From Collimonas sp. PA-H2 (GTDB lineage Bacteria; Pseudomonadota; Gammaproteobacteria; Burkholderiales; Burkholderiaceae_D): a stretch of 64,000 bases of DNA. The stretch is from assembly GCF_002564105.1 (NCBI RefSeq), contig NZ_PDBX01000001.1:4216001-4280000 (forward strand), written 5' to 3'. The first letter of the stretch is position 1; each line of letters begins with the position of its first letter. Below the pieces are notes generated by a model. It made no database searches. It had not been told where the DNA came from and was given only the letters and a program-made list of their open reading frames with translations. Both the position numbers and the translations under genes were made by a program. Positions 18,399 through 27,162 of this stretch are shown one piece after another.

Positions 18399-18573
18399 AG
18401 TGCCCTGAGCCAGAAGTTCGTTGAAGAAAAGTGATGAAATCGGCACCATGCGTCGTTGCAAATACTCGCAAGGGACCACACCCTTGCTCCGTTTTGTGCG
18501 GGGCGGCCATCCGCCTAGCCTGGTACCGATTTCATCACTTTTCTTATTCAACGAACTTCTGACCCAGGGCACT
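18399..18573. mobile_element. 175-bp MITE-like element with long terminal inverted repeats
   Basis: Left arm 18399-18448 (starts agtgccctgagccagaag) and right arm 18521-18573 are inverted copies, differing by three substitutions and a three-base gap. The ~70-base centre holds two more hairpins: gcaaggg/cccttgc (18468-18487) and ggcgg/ccgcc (18502-18515). No ORF and no clear target-site duplication. Size, long inverted repeats and lack of coding capacity fit a non-autonomous miniature transposable element; its family is not identified. Confidence 0.75.
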
Positions 18574-18596
18574 CGCTTACGCTATCATTATCCCCC

Positions 18597-19034
18597 ATGA
18601 CTACAGACACCACTGCCACCACCCAAGCGCCTGAGGAGCAATCCCAGGCCAGCATCTACGACCTGATCGGCGGCGCCGGCAAGCTGCGCGAACTGGTCGA
18701 CCGCTTTTACGACCTGATGGACCTGGAGCCGCAGTTCGCCGTGATCCGGGCCCTGCATCCGACCACCCTCGACGGCTCGCGCGACAAGTTCTACTGGTTC
18801 CTGTCCGGCTGGAGCGGCGGCCCAGATTTGTATATAGAACAATTCGGCCATCCGCGCCTGCGCGCCCGCCACTTGCCTTACGCCATTGCCTCGCCCGAGC
18901 GCGACCAGTGGCTGCGCTGCATGGCGCTGGCGATGCAGGATGTCGGCATGGATGAATGGCTGCAAGAACGCCTGCTGACATCCTTCTTCCAGACCGCCGA
19001 CTGGATGCGCAACAAGCCCGATACTCCACAATAA
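18597..19034 (+). CDS. Group II truncated hemoglobin
   Basis: A 145-residue globin of the truncated type. Family features: SIYDLIGGAGKLRELVDRFYDLM (helix A/B with B10 Tyr), LHPTTLDGSRDKFYWFLSGWSGGPDLYIEQFGHPRLRARHLPY (E-F region with G8-type Trp context, proximal His in HPRLRARH), and a C-terminal LLTSFFQTADWM. Group II members bind O2/NO tightly and are linked to detoxification or redox roles. The first ~18 residues are a disordered Thr/Gln-rich extension. There is no Shine-Dalgarno sequence before the ATG, and the 175-bp MITE-like element ends only 23 bases upstream, so the promoter must be in or beside the element. Confidence 0.9.
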   Translation: MTTDTTATTQAPEEQSQASIYDLIGGAGKLRELVDRFYDLMDLEPQFAVIRALHPTTLDGSRDKFYWFLSGWSGGPDLYIEQFGHPRLRARHLPYAIASPERDQWLRCMALAMQDVGMDEWLQERLLTSFFQTADWMRNKPDTPQ

Positions 19035-19066
19035 CTGTTCGTTTCAAACTAGATTAGATAGCCCAC

Positions 19067-20530
19067 ATGCCATCATCAGAATTACTCGTCTTGCTTGCTG
19101 TCGCTGCCATCATCATCGTGCTGCAGATCGTTGCCATCCTGCGCAGCGCGCGCGGCGCCGATCCGGCGCAGCTGCAGAACGATCTGCAACGCCATCAGCA
19201 AGATCAGCAAGATCGTGGCGAACGCCAGCAGCGCGACCTGCGCGGCGAAGTGCAGACCAGCGCGCAAAACATGCGGCAGGAAATCGGCAGCAATTTCGGC
19301 CAGCTGCAGCAAACGCTGGCGGCGCAGATGACCAGCGTCGCCACCTTGCAGAACAACCAGATCGACACCTTCGCCCAGCAGTTGGTCAAGCTTACCGAAA
19401 CCAACGCCCAGCAGCTCGACGGCATGCGGCTGGCGATGAACCAGCAGGCCCAGACCAGCCGTGAAGAACAGGCGCAGTCGCTCCAGCGCTTCGGCGATAC
19501 GCTTAACCAGGCGCTGGCGGCGCTGACTGAATCGAATGCGCAACGGATGGCGGAAGTGCGCGCCACGCTGGAAGCCAGGATCAAGGACCTGCAAACCGAC
19601 AACGGCTTGCGGCTGGAAGAAATGCGCAAGACTGTCGATGAGAAATTGCATGCGACGCTGGAACAGCGCCTGGGCGAATCGTTCAAGATCGTCTCCGACC
19701 GCCTGGAGAAGGTCCATCAAGGCCTGGGCGAAATGCAGCAGCTGGCGATCGGCGTCGGCGATCTCAAGCGCGTGCTGACCAATGTCAAGACGCGCGGCAC
19801 CTGGGGCGAAGTGCAGCTGGAAATGCTGCTGGAACAGGTGCTGACGCCGGAGCAGTACGCCAAGAATGTGGAAACCGTTCCCGGCAGCGGCGAGCGGGTC
19901 GAGTTCGCCATCAAGCTGCCGGGCAATGACGACGGCGGCACGCCGGTATGGATGCCGATCGACGCCAAGTTCCCGAAAGAGCAATACGAAAGGCTGGCGG
20001 ATGCGGCCGACCGTGCCGATGCCGAGGGCGTGGCGCTGGCTTCCAAGGAGCTGGAGCGCGCTGTGCGCCTTGAGGCCAAGACCATCGCCGAGAAATACCT
20101 GTCGCCGCCGCTGACCACCGATTTCGCCATCCTGTTCCTGCCGACCGAAGGCCTGTACGCCGAAGTCATGCGCCGCCCCGGCCTCGCCGACGAATTGCAG
20201 CGCGTGCACCGCATCAGCATCGCCGGACCGTCGACCTTGTCGGCGCTGCTGAACAGCCTGCAGATGGGTTTCCGCACGCTGGCGCTGGAAAAGCGTTCCT
20301 CGGAAGTATGGCAGGTGCTGGGCGCAGTCAAGACCGAGTTCGGCAAGTTCGGCGACGTGCTGGCCGCCACCAAGCTGACGCTGGAACGCGCTGCGAAGAA
20401 CATCGACCAGGCCGAAGTGCGCAGCCGCCAGATGGCACGCAAGCTGAAATCGGTGGAGGCCTTGCCGAGCGAAGCGGCGCAGCGGCTGTTGGGGAAAGAG
20501 CCGGACCTGTTAGCTGACGACGAAAACTGA
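19067..20530 (+). CDS. rmuC: DNA recombination protein RmuC
   Basis: A 487-residue RmuC homolog. Residues ~4-24 form a membrane anchor (LLVLLAVAAIIIVLQIVAIL). Residues ~30-210 are a long Gln/Arg-rich coiled coil. The RmuC domain (~215-440) contains KTRGTWGEVQLEMLLEQVLTPEQY and the nuclease-like DAKFPKEQYERL, plus FLPTEGLYAEVM. In E. coli RmuC limits DNA inversions at short inverted repeats; it resembles restriction-type nucleases. The gene converges with hmuV, with only 24 bases between, holding a small ctcag/ctgag hairpin. Confidence 0.93.
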   Translation: MPSSELLVLLAVAAIIIVLQIVAILRSARGADPAQLQNDLQRHQQDQQDRGERQQRDLRGEVQTSAQNMRQEIGSNFGQLQQTLAAQMTSVATLQNNQIDTFAQQLVKLTETNAQQLDGMRLAMNQQAQTSREEQAQSLQRFGDTLNQALAALTESNAQRMAEVRATLEARIKDLQTDNGLRLEEMRKTVDEKLHATLEQRLGESFKIVSDRLEKVHQGLGEMQQLAIGVGDLKRVLTNVKTRGTWGEVQLEMLLEQVLTPEQYAKNVETVPGSGERVEFAIKLPGNDDGGTPVWMPIDAKFPKEQYERLADAADRADAEGVALASKELERAVRLEAKTIAEKYLSPPLTTDFAILFLPTEGLYAEVMRRPGLADELQRVHRISIAGPSTLSALLNSLQMGFRTLALEKRSSEVWQVLGAVKTEFGKFGDVLAATKLTLERAAKNIDQAEVRSRQMARKLKSVEALPSEAAQRLLGKEPDLLADDEN

Positions 20531-20554
20531 GATCGGAACTCAGATTCCTGAGAT

Positions 20555-21361
20555 TTAAGCCGGCATCGCAAACGGCGGCTTGCCGGCCTGCTGCACTACT
20601 TCCACCTCAATCCCGAGACAAGTCCTGACGATATGCGGCGTCATGGTCAGCGCCGGCGTATCCTGCACCAGCAAGGCGCCGTCCGCCAGCCAGGCCAACT
20701 GGTCGGCATAGCGCGCCGCCAGGTTGGGGTCATGCATGATCGCCAGCACGCCGATATTCCATTCCTTGGCCAGTTGCCGCAGGGTGCGCAGGAGATGATG
20801 CTGGTGCGCCAGATCGAGCGCGGCGGTTGGTTCGTCCAGCAAGAGATAGCGCGCGGCTGGCGTTTCGCCGCCGTTGGCCGGCGGCCGCAGCTGCGCCAGC
20901 ACACGGGCGAACTGTACCCGCGCCAGTTCGCCGCCGGAAAGAGTGGTGACGTCGCGGTCCGCCAGGGCGGCGGCGCCGGCCAGCGCCAGGGCTTCCATCG
21001 CAATCAGACGATCATTCATGCTACCGCCATGCGGATAGCGGCCCAGCAAGGCGATTTCCATCGCTGTGAAGGGGAAGGAGAACTGCACGCTTTGCGGCAG
21101 CACTGCGCGGATCTGCGCCAGCTGCTGCGAGTTCATTTGATCGAGGGCGATATGGTTTATCGATATCTGTCCGTTCAAGCGGGCGTCGCCGCTTTGCAGC
21201 CCGCCGTGGAATTCTCCCGACATGGCTTTCAGCAGGCTGCTTTTGCCGGCGCCGTTACGGCCCAGCAAAGCCACGATCTGACCTGGCTGAATGCTCAGGT
21301 TCAGGTTGCGCAGGATGGTTTTGTCGCCGCGCTGCAGAGAAAGGTTGATGGCCGCTAGCAT
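20555..21361 (-). CDS. hmuV: Heme ABC transporter ATP-binding protein
   Basis: A 268-residue ABC ATPase. Walker A is GRNGAGKSSLLKAM (~34-47), the signature is LSGGELARVQFARVL (~141-155) and Walker B is YLLLDEPTAALDLAHQHHLL (~172-191), with the switch His in IMHDPNLA (~208-215). It powers heme import through HmuU. It is the last gene of the receptor-hmuS-hmuT-hmuU-hmuV operon, 30 bases after hmuU. The combination with a HmuT-type binding protein and a heme-degrading factor supports heme, not siderophore, as substrate. Confidence 0.93.
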   Translation of the reverse strand: MLAAINLSLQRGDKTILRNLNLSIQPGQIVALLGRNGAGKSSLLKAMSGEFHGGLQSGDARLNGQISINHIALDQMNSQQLAQIRAVLPQSVQFSFPFTAMEIALLGRYPHGGSMNDRLIAMEALALAGAAALADRDVTTLSGGELARVQFARVLAQLRPPANGGETPAARYLLLDEPTAALDLAHQHHLLRTLRQLAKEWNIGVLAIMHDPNLAARYADQLAWLADGALLVQDTPALTMTPHIVRTCLGIEVEVVQQAGKPPFAMPA

Positions 21362-21391
21362 GATGGTTTTCCAGAAAATTTTAGGATGACG

Positions 21392-22501
21392 CTACAAGCC
21401 GAGCTGTGCGCGGCGGCGCCATAGCAGCACGATGAAGAACGGTCCGCCCAGCAGCGCAGTGAGTATGCCCAAGGGCAGTTCCGCCGGCGCCGCCATGGTG
21501 CGCGCCGCCAGGTCGGCCAGCAAAGTCAGCAGCGCGCCGAACAGCATGGCGCCGGGCAGCACCACGCGCTGGTCCGGGCCGCAGGCGAGGCGGATGCAGT
21601 GCGGCGCCACCAGGCCGATGAAGCCGATGGTGCCGGTGCAAGCCACCAGGCCGCCGACGCACAGCGAACTGACGATCAGCACCTGGCGCTTGATGCGCTG
21701 CACCGGCACGCCCAGGTGCTGGGCTTCGGCTTCACCCAGCAGCATGGCATTCAAGGCCGCCGAGTGGCGCGCCATCGCCGCTACACATAGCACGACCATT
21801 GGTGTCGCCACCGCCAGCAAGGACCAGTGCGCGCTGGCCAGGCTGCCGAGATTCCAGAAGGTCAGGGTGCGCAGCTGGGCGTCGCCGGCGATAAAGCTGA
21901 GTACGCCGATGCCAGCCATCGAGATAGCATTGAAGGCGATCCCCGCCAGCAGCAGGATGGGCAGCGCCAGACGGCCTTTGGCGGCGCCGATCCGATAGAC
22001 CAGCAGCGCTACCGCCAGGGCGCCGGCAAAGGCCGCCAGCATGGGCGCATAGATGCCGACCACGCTTAACGCTGTCGGCCACAGCGCGCCGCCGAGCACA
22101 ATGATAGTGGCGGCGCCCAGGGCGGCGCCGCTGGAGACGCCGATCAGGCCGGGATCGGCCAGGGGATTGCGGAACAAGGCTTGCAGCGCGCTGCCGGCGG
22201 CGCCGAAGCCGCAGCCTACCAGCACCGCCAGCATCACCCGCGGCATGCGGATATCCAGCAGCACGGCGCGCGCCTGCGCTTCCGCCGCTGAGAGTTCGGC
22301 GTCTGACCACAACAGCCGCGGCACCTGCCATGGATCGATGCGATAGGCGCCCAGTCCCGCGCACACCGCCATGACCACCAGCAGCAGTAATGCCAGAATA
22401 GCCAGGACCGTGCGCTGGCGCGACTGGCGCGCGATTGCCAGCGGCGAAATTGCAACGGTGGGCGTTAATGTGTGAGCGGCGGCGGAGTAAGAAGACGACA
22501 T
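21392..22501 (-). CDS. hmuU: Heme ABC transporter permease (FecCD family)
   Basis: A 369-residue permease of the FecCD/BtuC family with about ten membrane helices. Recognisable family blocks: RMPRVMLAVLVGCGFGAAGSALQ (~99-121), NPLADPGLIGVSSGAALGAA (~126-145), and the coupling-helix region near GLVAPHCIRLACGPDQRVVLPG (~295-316). The N-terminal ~30 residues are an extra polar extension. With HmuV it imports heme delivered by HmuT. Six bases separate it from hmuT. Confidence 0.92.
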   Translation of the reverse strand: MSSSYSAAAHTLTPTVAISPLAIARQSRQRTVLAILALLLLVVMAVCAGLGAYRIDPWQVPRLLWSDAELSAAEAQARAVLLDIRMPRVMLAVLVGCGFGAAGSALQALFRNPLADPGLIGVSSGAALGAATIIVLGGALWPTALSVVGIYAPMLAAFAGALAVALLVYRIGAAKGRLALPILLLAGIAFNAISMAGIGVLSFIAGDAQLRTLTFWNLGSLASAHWSLLAVATPMVVLCVAAMARHSAALNAMLLGEAEAQHLGVPVQRIKRQVLIVSSLCVGGLVACTGTIGFIGLVAPHCIRLACGPDQRVVLPGAMLFGALLTLLADLAARTMAAPAELPLGILTALLGGPFFIVLLWRRRAQLGL

Positions 22502-22507
22502 AATGAA

Positions 22508-23407
22508 TCAGGTAGTCAGTTGAGCGGCAAGGCGGCGCAGGGCCGCCGGCAGGCGCGGTCCGAAGCCGAGCAGCAGCAAGGCGTCCATGTCGGCGATTAC
22601 GCGCTTGTTGCGGGCAGCGGGGGTCAAGGCGAGGCCGGGCATCTTCAGCAACTGCTCGAGACCGCCCATGGAAGCCAAGCCTTCGCTGGTAGTCATCAGG
22701 ACATCGGGCGCGGCGGCGATGGCGCTTTCGGCGGTCAGCGGCTTATAGCCTTTGAAGCCATCCTTGCCGCCCAGGGCGTTGACGGCGCCGGCATAGCGGA
22801 TCATGGCGTCGGCGGCGGTCTCGCGGCCGGCCACCATGGCTTGAGTGCCGCTGTTGCTGAGGATGAACAGCACCCGCAATGGCGGTTTTCCTGCCTGTTG
22901 CTGGCGCTGGGTTTGAATGTCTGCCATGGCCGCCTGCCAGTCGCTGTCGAAGTTTTTAAGCAGACTGTCGCCGCGCGACGCCAGATCCAGCGCCTTGGCG
23001 CTGCCGCTGATCTTGTCGCGCACCGATTGCACATCGTGCTGTTCCGCCAAGGTGACGACACGTACGCCGGCAGCGGCGATCTGCTGCAATGCCGTCGGCG
23101 GACCGGCTTCGGACGAAGCCAGCAGCAGGTCTGGGCGCAAGGACAGCACGCCTTCCGCCGACAGCGCGCGCTGGTAGCCCATCTTGGGCAGCGCCAGCGC
23201 GGCAGCCGGATAGGTGCTGGTGGTGTCGCTGCCGATCAGCAGGACGCCCGCATCCAGCGCATACACTACTTCGGTGATGGCGCCGCCGGCCACCGCCACT
23301 CGGCGCGGCTTGGCGTTGGCGGCGCCGGCCGGCAGCATGGTCAGCAGCATGCCGGCCGCCGCCGTTCCTAGCAGCATGCGCCGCTGTTTATCGACAGGAT
23401 GCTTCAC
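22508..23407 (-). CDS. hmuT: Periplasmic heme-binding protein of ABC transporter
   Basis: A 299-residue periplasmic binding protein of the HmuT type. Signal peptide: KQRRMLLGTAAAGMLLTMLPAGAANA, residues ~7-32. GGAITEVVYALDAG is the family start and GYQRALSAEGVLSLRPDLLL contains the Tyr block that coordinates heme in HmuT/ShuT. I use a GTG start at 23407 because it overlaps the hmuS stop (GTGA), giving translational coupling and a clean signal peptide; a longer in-frame extension lies inside hmuS. Carries heme from the TonB receptor to HmuU/HmuV. Confidence 0.9.
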   Translation of the reverse strand: MKHPVDKQRRMLLGTAAAGMLLTMLPAGAANAKPRRVAVAGGAITEVVYALDAGVLLIGSDTTSTYPAAALALPKMGYQRALSAEGVLSLRPDLLLASSEAGPPTALQQIAAAGVRVVTLAEQHDVQSVRDKISGSAKALDLASRGDSLLKNFDSDWQAAMADIQTQRQQQAGKPPLRVLFILSNSGTQAMVAGRETAADAMIRYAGAVNALGGKDGFKGYKPLTAESAIAAAPDVLMTTSEGLASMGGLEQLLKMPGLALTPAARNKRVIADMDALLLLGFGPRLPAALRRLAAQLTT

Positions 23408-24504
23408 GCTTGCGCCTCTGCATCGGCTTCGGTTGGCAGCAGCGGCAGGCTCATGGCCGCCGCGCGCCATGCCGGCAGTTCCGGCTGGCCCGGCTTGCGT
23501 ACGCCGAACAGCATGGCGATGGTGCCGCCGTCGGCGTCGAATAGTTCAAGCGAAGTAACTTCGCCATCGCTGGTGGGTTTGCTGACGACCCAGCTCGAAG
23601 CGATCTTGTCTTCGCGCAGATGCAGGTTGAAGCCGGAATCCAGCACGTTCAGCCAAGGCTCCATCGGCTTGATGTTGGAAACCGGGCCGGAATGGATCTG
23701 GATCATGCCGCGGTTGCCGACAAACACCATGATCGGCAAGCCGCTGGCCGCTGCCTGGTCGAGGATCAGGCGGACGGCGCCGTTATCTACTTGGCGGACG
23801 AATTGCGGCGGCGCCAGGCGCAAGGCCTGGGTGCGGCTGACGCCGAAATCGCGCAGCAGGCCGAAGAACTGGTGGGTGTCGGTCATGTTGCGCCAGGCGG
23901 TGTGGAAGCCGTCGCCGTCGATTTCGGCATCATTCTTGTCGATGGCGGCCGGTGGCGCGGGTTCAACCGTGATGCCGGCCAGTTGCTGAGGATCGCGCCA
24001 GCGCGCCACCAGCTCATCGAAAGCTGCGTGGTTGCTGTGCTCGCGCAGAAACACCTTATGCACCGCTTCGCCGTGCAGGTCATAGAACTGCAAGCTTTTC
24101 TGCAAGCTGGATTCGCTCCCGCGGGTAACCTCTTCGATGACGGCGCAGCCGAAATGCCATTGCTTGTAGAAAATCCGCAGATCGATGGCTTCGCCCAGCG
24201 CCAGTCCGACCTGGCCGTTGTGGCTCATCTTTTCATAGACGCCATCCTTTTCATGCACCACGTTGTCGTTGCGGGTAAGCGCCATGACCGCGCCCAGCTG
24301 CGGCACTTCTTCAAGAATCTCGATGAAATTCGGCAGCAGCCGGATTGCTTCGGCGCCGACACAGGCAGCCAGCGCTTCGCCTTCGGTAATGCCGATGGCG
24401 GCGGCAGCGTCGCGGTTGCGCAGTTTCTGCTCACGCTTGGCGGCGAGGAATTGCGCGCGCAGCTGCTGTGCATCGGACTGAGGATTGCGAGTGGTGGTAA
24501 GCAT
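23404..24504 (-). CDS. hmuS: Heme-degrading/heme-trafficking factor HmuS (HemS family)
   Basis: A 366-residue protein made of two repeated HemS-type halves: residues ~20-175 (LLPNFIEILEEVPQLGAVMALTRND, then YKQWHFGCAVIEE) and ~200-345 (DFGVSRTQALRLAPPQFV, then SGLPIMVFVGNRGMIQIHSGPV). HemS/HmuS/ChuS proteins bind heme in the cytoplasm, and some degrade it to release iron. The ATG has an excellent ggaggag ribosome binding site. It lies 27 bases after the receptor gene and overlaps hmuT by four bases. Confidence 0.92.
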   Translation of the reverse strand: MLTTTRNPQSDAQQLRAQFLAAKREQKLRNRDAAAAIGITEGEALAACVGAEAIRLLPNFIEILEEVPQLGAVMALTRNDNVVHEKDGVYEKMSHNGQVGLALGEAIDLRIFYKQWHFGCAVIEEVTRGSESSLQKSLQFYDLHGEAVHKVFLREHSNHAAFDELVARWRDPQQLAGITVEPAPPAAIDKNDAEIDGDGFHTAWRNMTDTHQFFGLLRDFGVSRTQALRLAPPQFVRQVDNGAVRLILDQAAASGLPIMVFVGNRGMIQIHSGPVSNIKPMEPWLNVLDSGFNLHLREDKIASSWVVSKPTSDGEVTSLELFDADGGTIAMLFGVRKPGQPELPAWRAAAMSLPLLPTEADAEAQA

Positions 24505-24531
24505 GAGGTTCTCCTCCGGGAAATGGATGGG

Positions 24532-26793
24532 TTAATACTGGAATTTCAAGCCGACATTGAAGCTGCGGCCGGGTGCGGTGTAGGCATCCTTGACGGTGGA
24601 ACTGTCTGCCAGCCCGCGCACGTCCGACCAGTTCCAGTACTGGCGGTTGAACAGGTTGTGGATGCCGGCGTATAGCGCCACGTTCTTGCTGATGTTGTAG
24701 CCGCCGCGCAGATCCATCACGAACGCCGCCGGCGGCGCGAAATCGGTCTGCTTGCTCATGTCGCTGCGGCGCTTGGCGCTTTGATAAATGACATCTGCCT
24801 GGCCGTACCAGACTTCGCTCGGTTCGTAGCGCAGGCCGAGCACCGCCATGAATGGGTTGACGGTGTCGAGCGGCGTGCTGCTGCCGTCGGCGCCTTCGGT
24901 GTGGCCCTTGGTGTAGGCCATGCCGGCCTTGACGCCGATGCCGTTGGCGAGCTGCCAGTCGATGCGCGCTTCGGCGCCGCTGATGCGGGCCTTGGCCCGG
25001 TTCACATACTGATAGATCAGGGGATCGATGAAGGGGCGGCCGCTGCCGCCGACGATTTCTTGCGAGATGAAGTTGCTATAGCGTCCCGTGAATGCCGCCA
25101 TGCTGTAGCGCAGGACATTCTCGCCGCCGCTCAGCTTGCCGCGCAGGCCCAGTTCAAAGGTGTCGCTGGTTTCCGGCTTCAGGTCCGGGTTGCCGATGGT
25201 GGCGTAGCCGTAGATCGGGTTGCCGAAACTGTTGTTGACCTGGTCCGGCGTCGGCGTGTGGAAGCCGCGCGCGTATTGGATATAGGGCAGCAGGGCAGGG
25301 CTGATTTCATACATCAGCGCCAGCCGCGGCGACACCGCATTGCCGCTGGATTTGGTCGGGTTGCCGGTATAAGCCGGATCGTTCTGTTGCGGCGTCAGGC
25401 GGTAGCCGTCGAAGCGCAGGCCGGGCGTGATGCTGAGCGCGCCATTCTGCGACAGGCGGATTTCATCCTGGATGAAACTGCCGAACAAAGTGTAGTCGGT
25501 GTTGGGGAAAGCCTTGTTCGGGAAGGGCGCTTCGCCGACGCCTGGGATGGTGCCGTCGCGCAGGCCGCTGATGCGTGCCGTGCTGAGGTCGAAACCGTAC
25601 ACCAGCTTGTGCTGCAGGCTACCGCTGGCAAAGCTGCTTTCAGCTTGCGCCGAGCCGCCGACAGTGCGCTCATGGTAGGTGTTGTCGCGGGTGCGGTCCA
25701 CGGCCGGAAACCGGTCTTCATAGGAAAACTGGTGGTTCTTCGCCTCCTGGAAGTAAAGCTGGGCGTGGGCGTTCTGGAAATAGCGGTTGGCGCTGTCCTT
25801 GAAGTCGTAAGCCAGGCTGTAGCGGTTACGCTCCAGCTTGTCGTTGGCGCGCAGCGCCAGGGTGCTTTTGGTGATAGCGGACAGTACATCCGAGTCGGTC
25901 TTCTGTTCCTGGTGGCTGATCGCTGCGCTGAAAGTGTCTTGCGCGCTGGCCTTGAACACCAGCTTGCCGAGCAGGGCATCGCCATGGATATTCTGAGGAT
26001 TGGCGGTATCGCGGTTCGGGCCGTTGATATTGCGCGTGCCCTTGGTATCGACTTCATGACCGTCACGCTTGTTGGCGATCAGCAAGCCTTCAAAGCGTTC
26101 GCCGCCGAAAGCCGCCACCGCGGTGGTCGAGGTGCTGCCATCGGTGGAGTCGTAGGTCGGCTTGATCGAGAAGTAAGTCGGCTTGTTGAAGATTTTCAGG
26201 AAGTCGGCAGGATCCTTGGTGATGAAATTGACCGCGCCGGTCAGGCCGTCGCTGCCGTACATGGCCGAGGCCGGACCGCGCAGGATTTCCACCCGCTTGT
26301 ACATGTCCATCTCGACATAGTCGCCGCGGCCGGCTTCCAGCGGCCCGAATGAAAATGAACTGGGCAGGCGGATGCCGTCTTCCATCAGCAAGATGCGGTT
26401 GCCTTCCAGGCCACGAATATTGATGCCCTCGTTGCCGCCGCGGCCGCCTGCAGTGGCGGCGGAGGTCGGACGATATGGGCCGTGGCGGACGGTCACGCCG
26501 GGTTCGTAGCGCAGCAGGTCCTTGACATCCCTGGGCTGCTGTTCCTCTATGGTGTCGGCGCTGATCACCGAGATGCTGCTGGGCGTCTGCGACACCGCGG
26601 TTTCGCTGCGGGTCGCCGTCACCGATATTTCATCGAACTGGTGAGCGGCCGCGTAGTTGCCGGCCAATAATGGCGGCTGCTCCGCAAATGCCGGCGCGGA
26701 CGCCGCACACGTGGCGAAGATGGCAAAGTGAACGGCCGCAGGCAGCCTACGCAGCTTCGGCGCCGTAAGGCGGTTTGAATATGTATTGGGCAA
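24532..26793 (-). CDS. TonB-dependent heme/hemoglobin receptor
   Basis: A 753-residue outer membrane receptor. Signal peptide ~1-38 (ends APAFAEQ); a TonB-box-like DEISVTATRSE at ~54-64; a plug domain with QPRDVKDLLRYEPGVTVR and RGLEGNRILLMEDGIRLP; then the beta-barrel ending in FNVGLKFQY with the terminal aromatic residue. YARGFHTPTPDQV and NPDLKPETSDTFELG resemble the FRAP and NPNL boxes of HemR/HmuR heme receptors. The start is TTG at 26793, since the only nearby ATG is in another frame, and ggag lies upstream. First gene of the heme operon, under a Fur box. Confidence 0.91.
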   Translation of the reverse strand: MPNTYSNRLTAPKLRRLPAAVHFAIFATCAASAPAFAEQPPLLAGNYAAAHQFDEISVTATRSETAVSQTPSSISVISADTIEEQQPRDVKDLLRYEPGVTVRHGPYRPTSAATAGGRGGNEGINIRGLEGNRILLMEDGIRLPSSFSFGPLEAGRGDYVEMDMYKRVEILRGPASAMYGSDGLTGAVNFITKDPADFLKIFNKPTYFSIKPTYDSTDGSTSTTAVAAFGGERFEGLLIANKRDGHEVDTKGTRNINGPNRDTANPQNIHGDALLGKLVFKASAQDTFSAAISHQEQKTDSDVLSAITKSTLALRANDKLERNRYSLAYDFKDSANRYFQNAHAQLYFQEAKNHQFSYEDRFPAVDRTRDNTYHERTVGGSAQAESSFASGSLQHKLVYGFDLSTARISGLRDGTIPGVGEAPFPNKAFPNTDYTLFGSFIQDEIRLSQNGALSITPGLRFDGYRLTPQQNDPAYTGNPTKSSGNAVSPRLALMYEISPALLPYIQYARGFHTPTPDQVNNSFGNPIYGYATIGNPDLKPETSDTFELGLRGKLSGGENVLRYSMAAFTGRYSNFISQEIVGGSGRPFIDPLIYQYVNRAKARISGAEARIDWQLANGIGVKAGMAYTKGHTEGADGSSTPLDTVNPFMAVLGLRYEPSEVWYGQADVIYQSAKRRSDMSKQTDFAPPAAFVMDLRGGYNISKNVALYAGIHNLFNRQYWNWSDVRGLADSSTVKDAYTAPGRSFNVGLKFQY

Positions 26794-27162
26794 AACGTCG
26801 TACTCCAGAACGATGCAGCATGTTTAGTGGCTGGCATCGCTGGGAGTGCGGCTGGCTGAAAATAGGTGAGAGGTGAGCAAGGTGGCGGAAAGCCCGGTGC
26901 ACAGATTAATTATAAATGAGAATGATTATTATTTGTATTTTTTCGCTTGGCAAAATATCAGCACGGATTTTTTGGATGGAATCCCATTTGGCGGCAGTTA
27001 CATCTGGTAGCAACAATGCATTTCCTGAAACAGAGACCCCCCGTGCCCTGACCTATACTATGATCACGGCATGGCTTGTGCGGATGGTGCATTTCCTGCG
27101 CATCCGTTCGCCGCCGGCATTCATCGCAGCCTTCCGCCAGGGCTGCTTGCAAGGAGCTTATT
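26794..27162. other. Control region between the heme receptor and the small lipoprotein gene
   Basis: This 369-base gap holds the Fur box and promoter of the heme operon (minus strand) and the leader of the lipoprotein gene (plus strand). The A/T-rich part is confined to ~26905-26950. No HemP/HmuP-type small regulator gene could be found here on either strand. A tatact (27055-27060) may be the -10 box for the lipoprotein gene, without a clear -35. Confidence 0.6.
26909..26932 (-). promoter_or_regulatory. Fur box and -10 element of the heme uptake operon
   Basis: aaatgagaatgattattat (26914-26932) resembles the Fur consensus (GATAATGATAATCATTATC) closely. Directly beside it on the minus strand is a perfect TATAAT (26914 down to 26909), so Fur bound here would cover the promoter spacer. 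The -35 is weak. Predicted start of transcription is about 26902, giving a ~109-base leader to the TTG start. Iron-replete cells should therefore repress the operon (established for Fur). Confidence 0.85.

Noticed and set aside
15900..18572. 890-residue minus-strand open frame opposite the FtsX-like permease
   Set aside because: Gln/His/Arg-rich translation typical of antisense shadow. The plus-strand permease has clear membrane segments and family motifs.
24781..26352. 523-residue plus-strand open frame opposite the heme receptor
   Set aside because: No recognisable motif; the receptor on the other strand is unambiguous.
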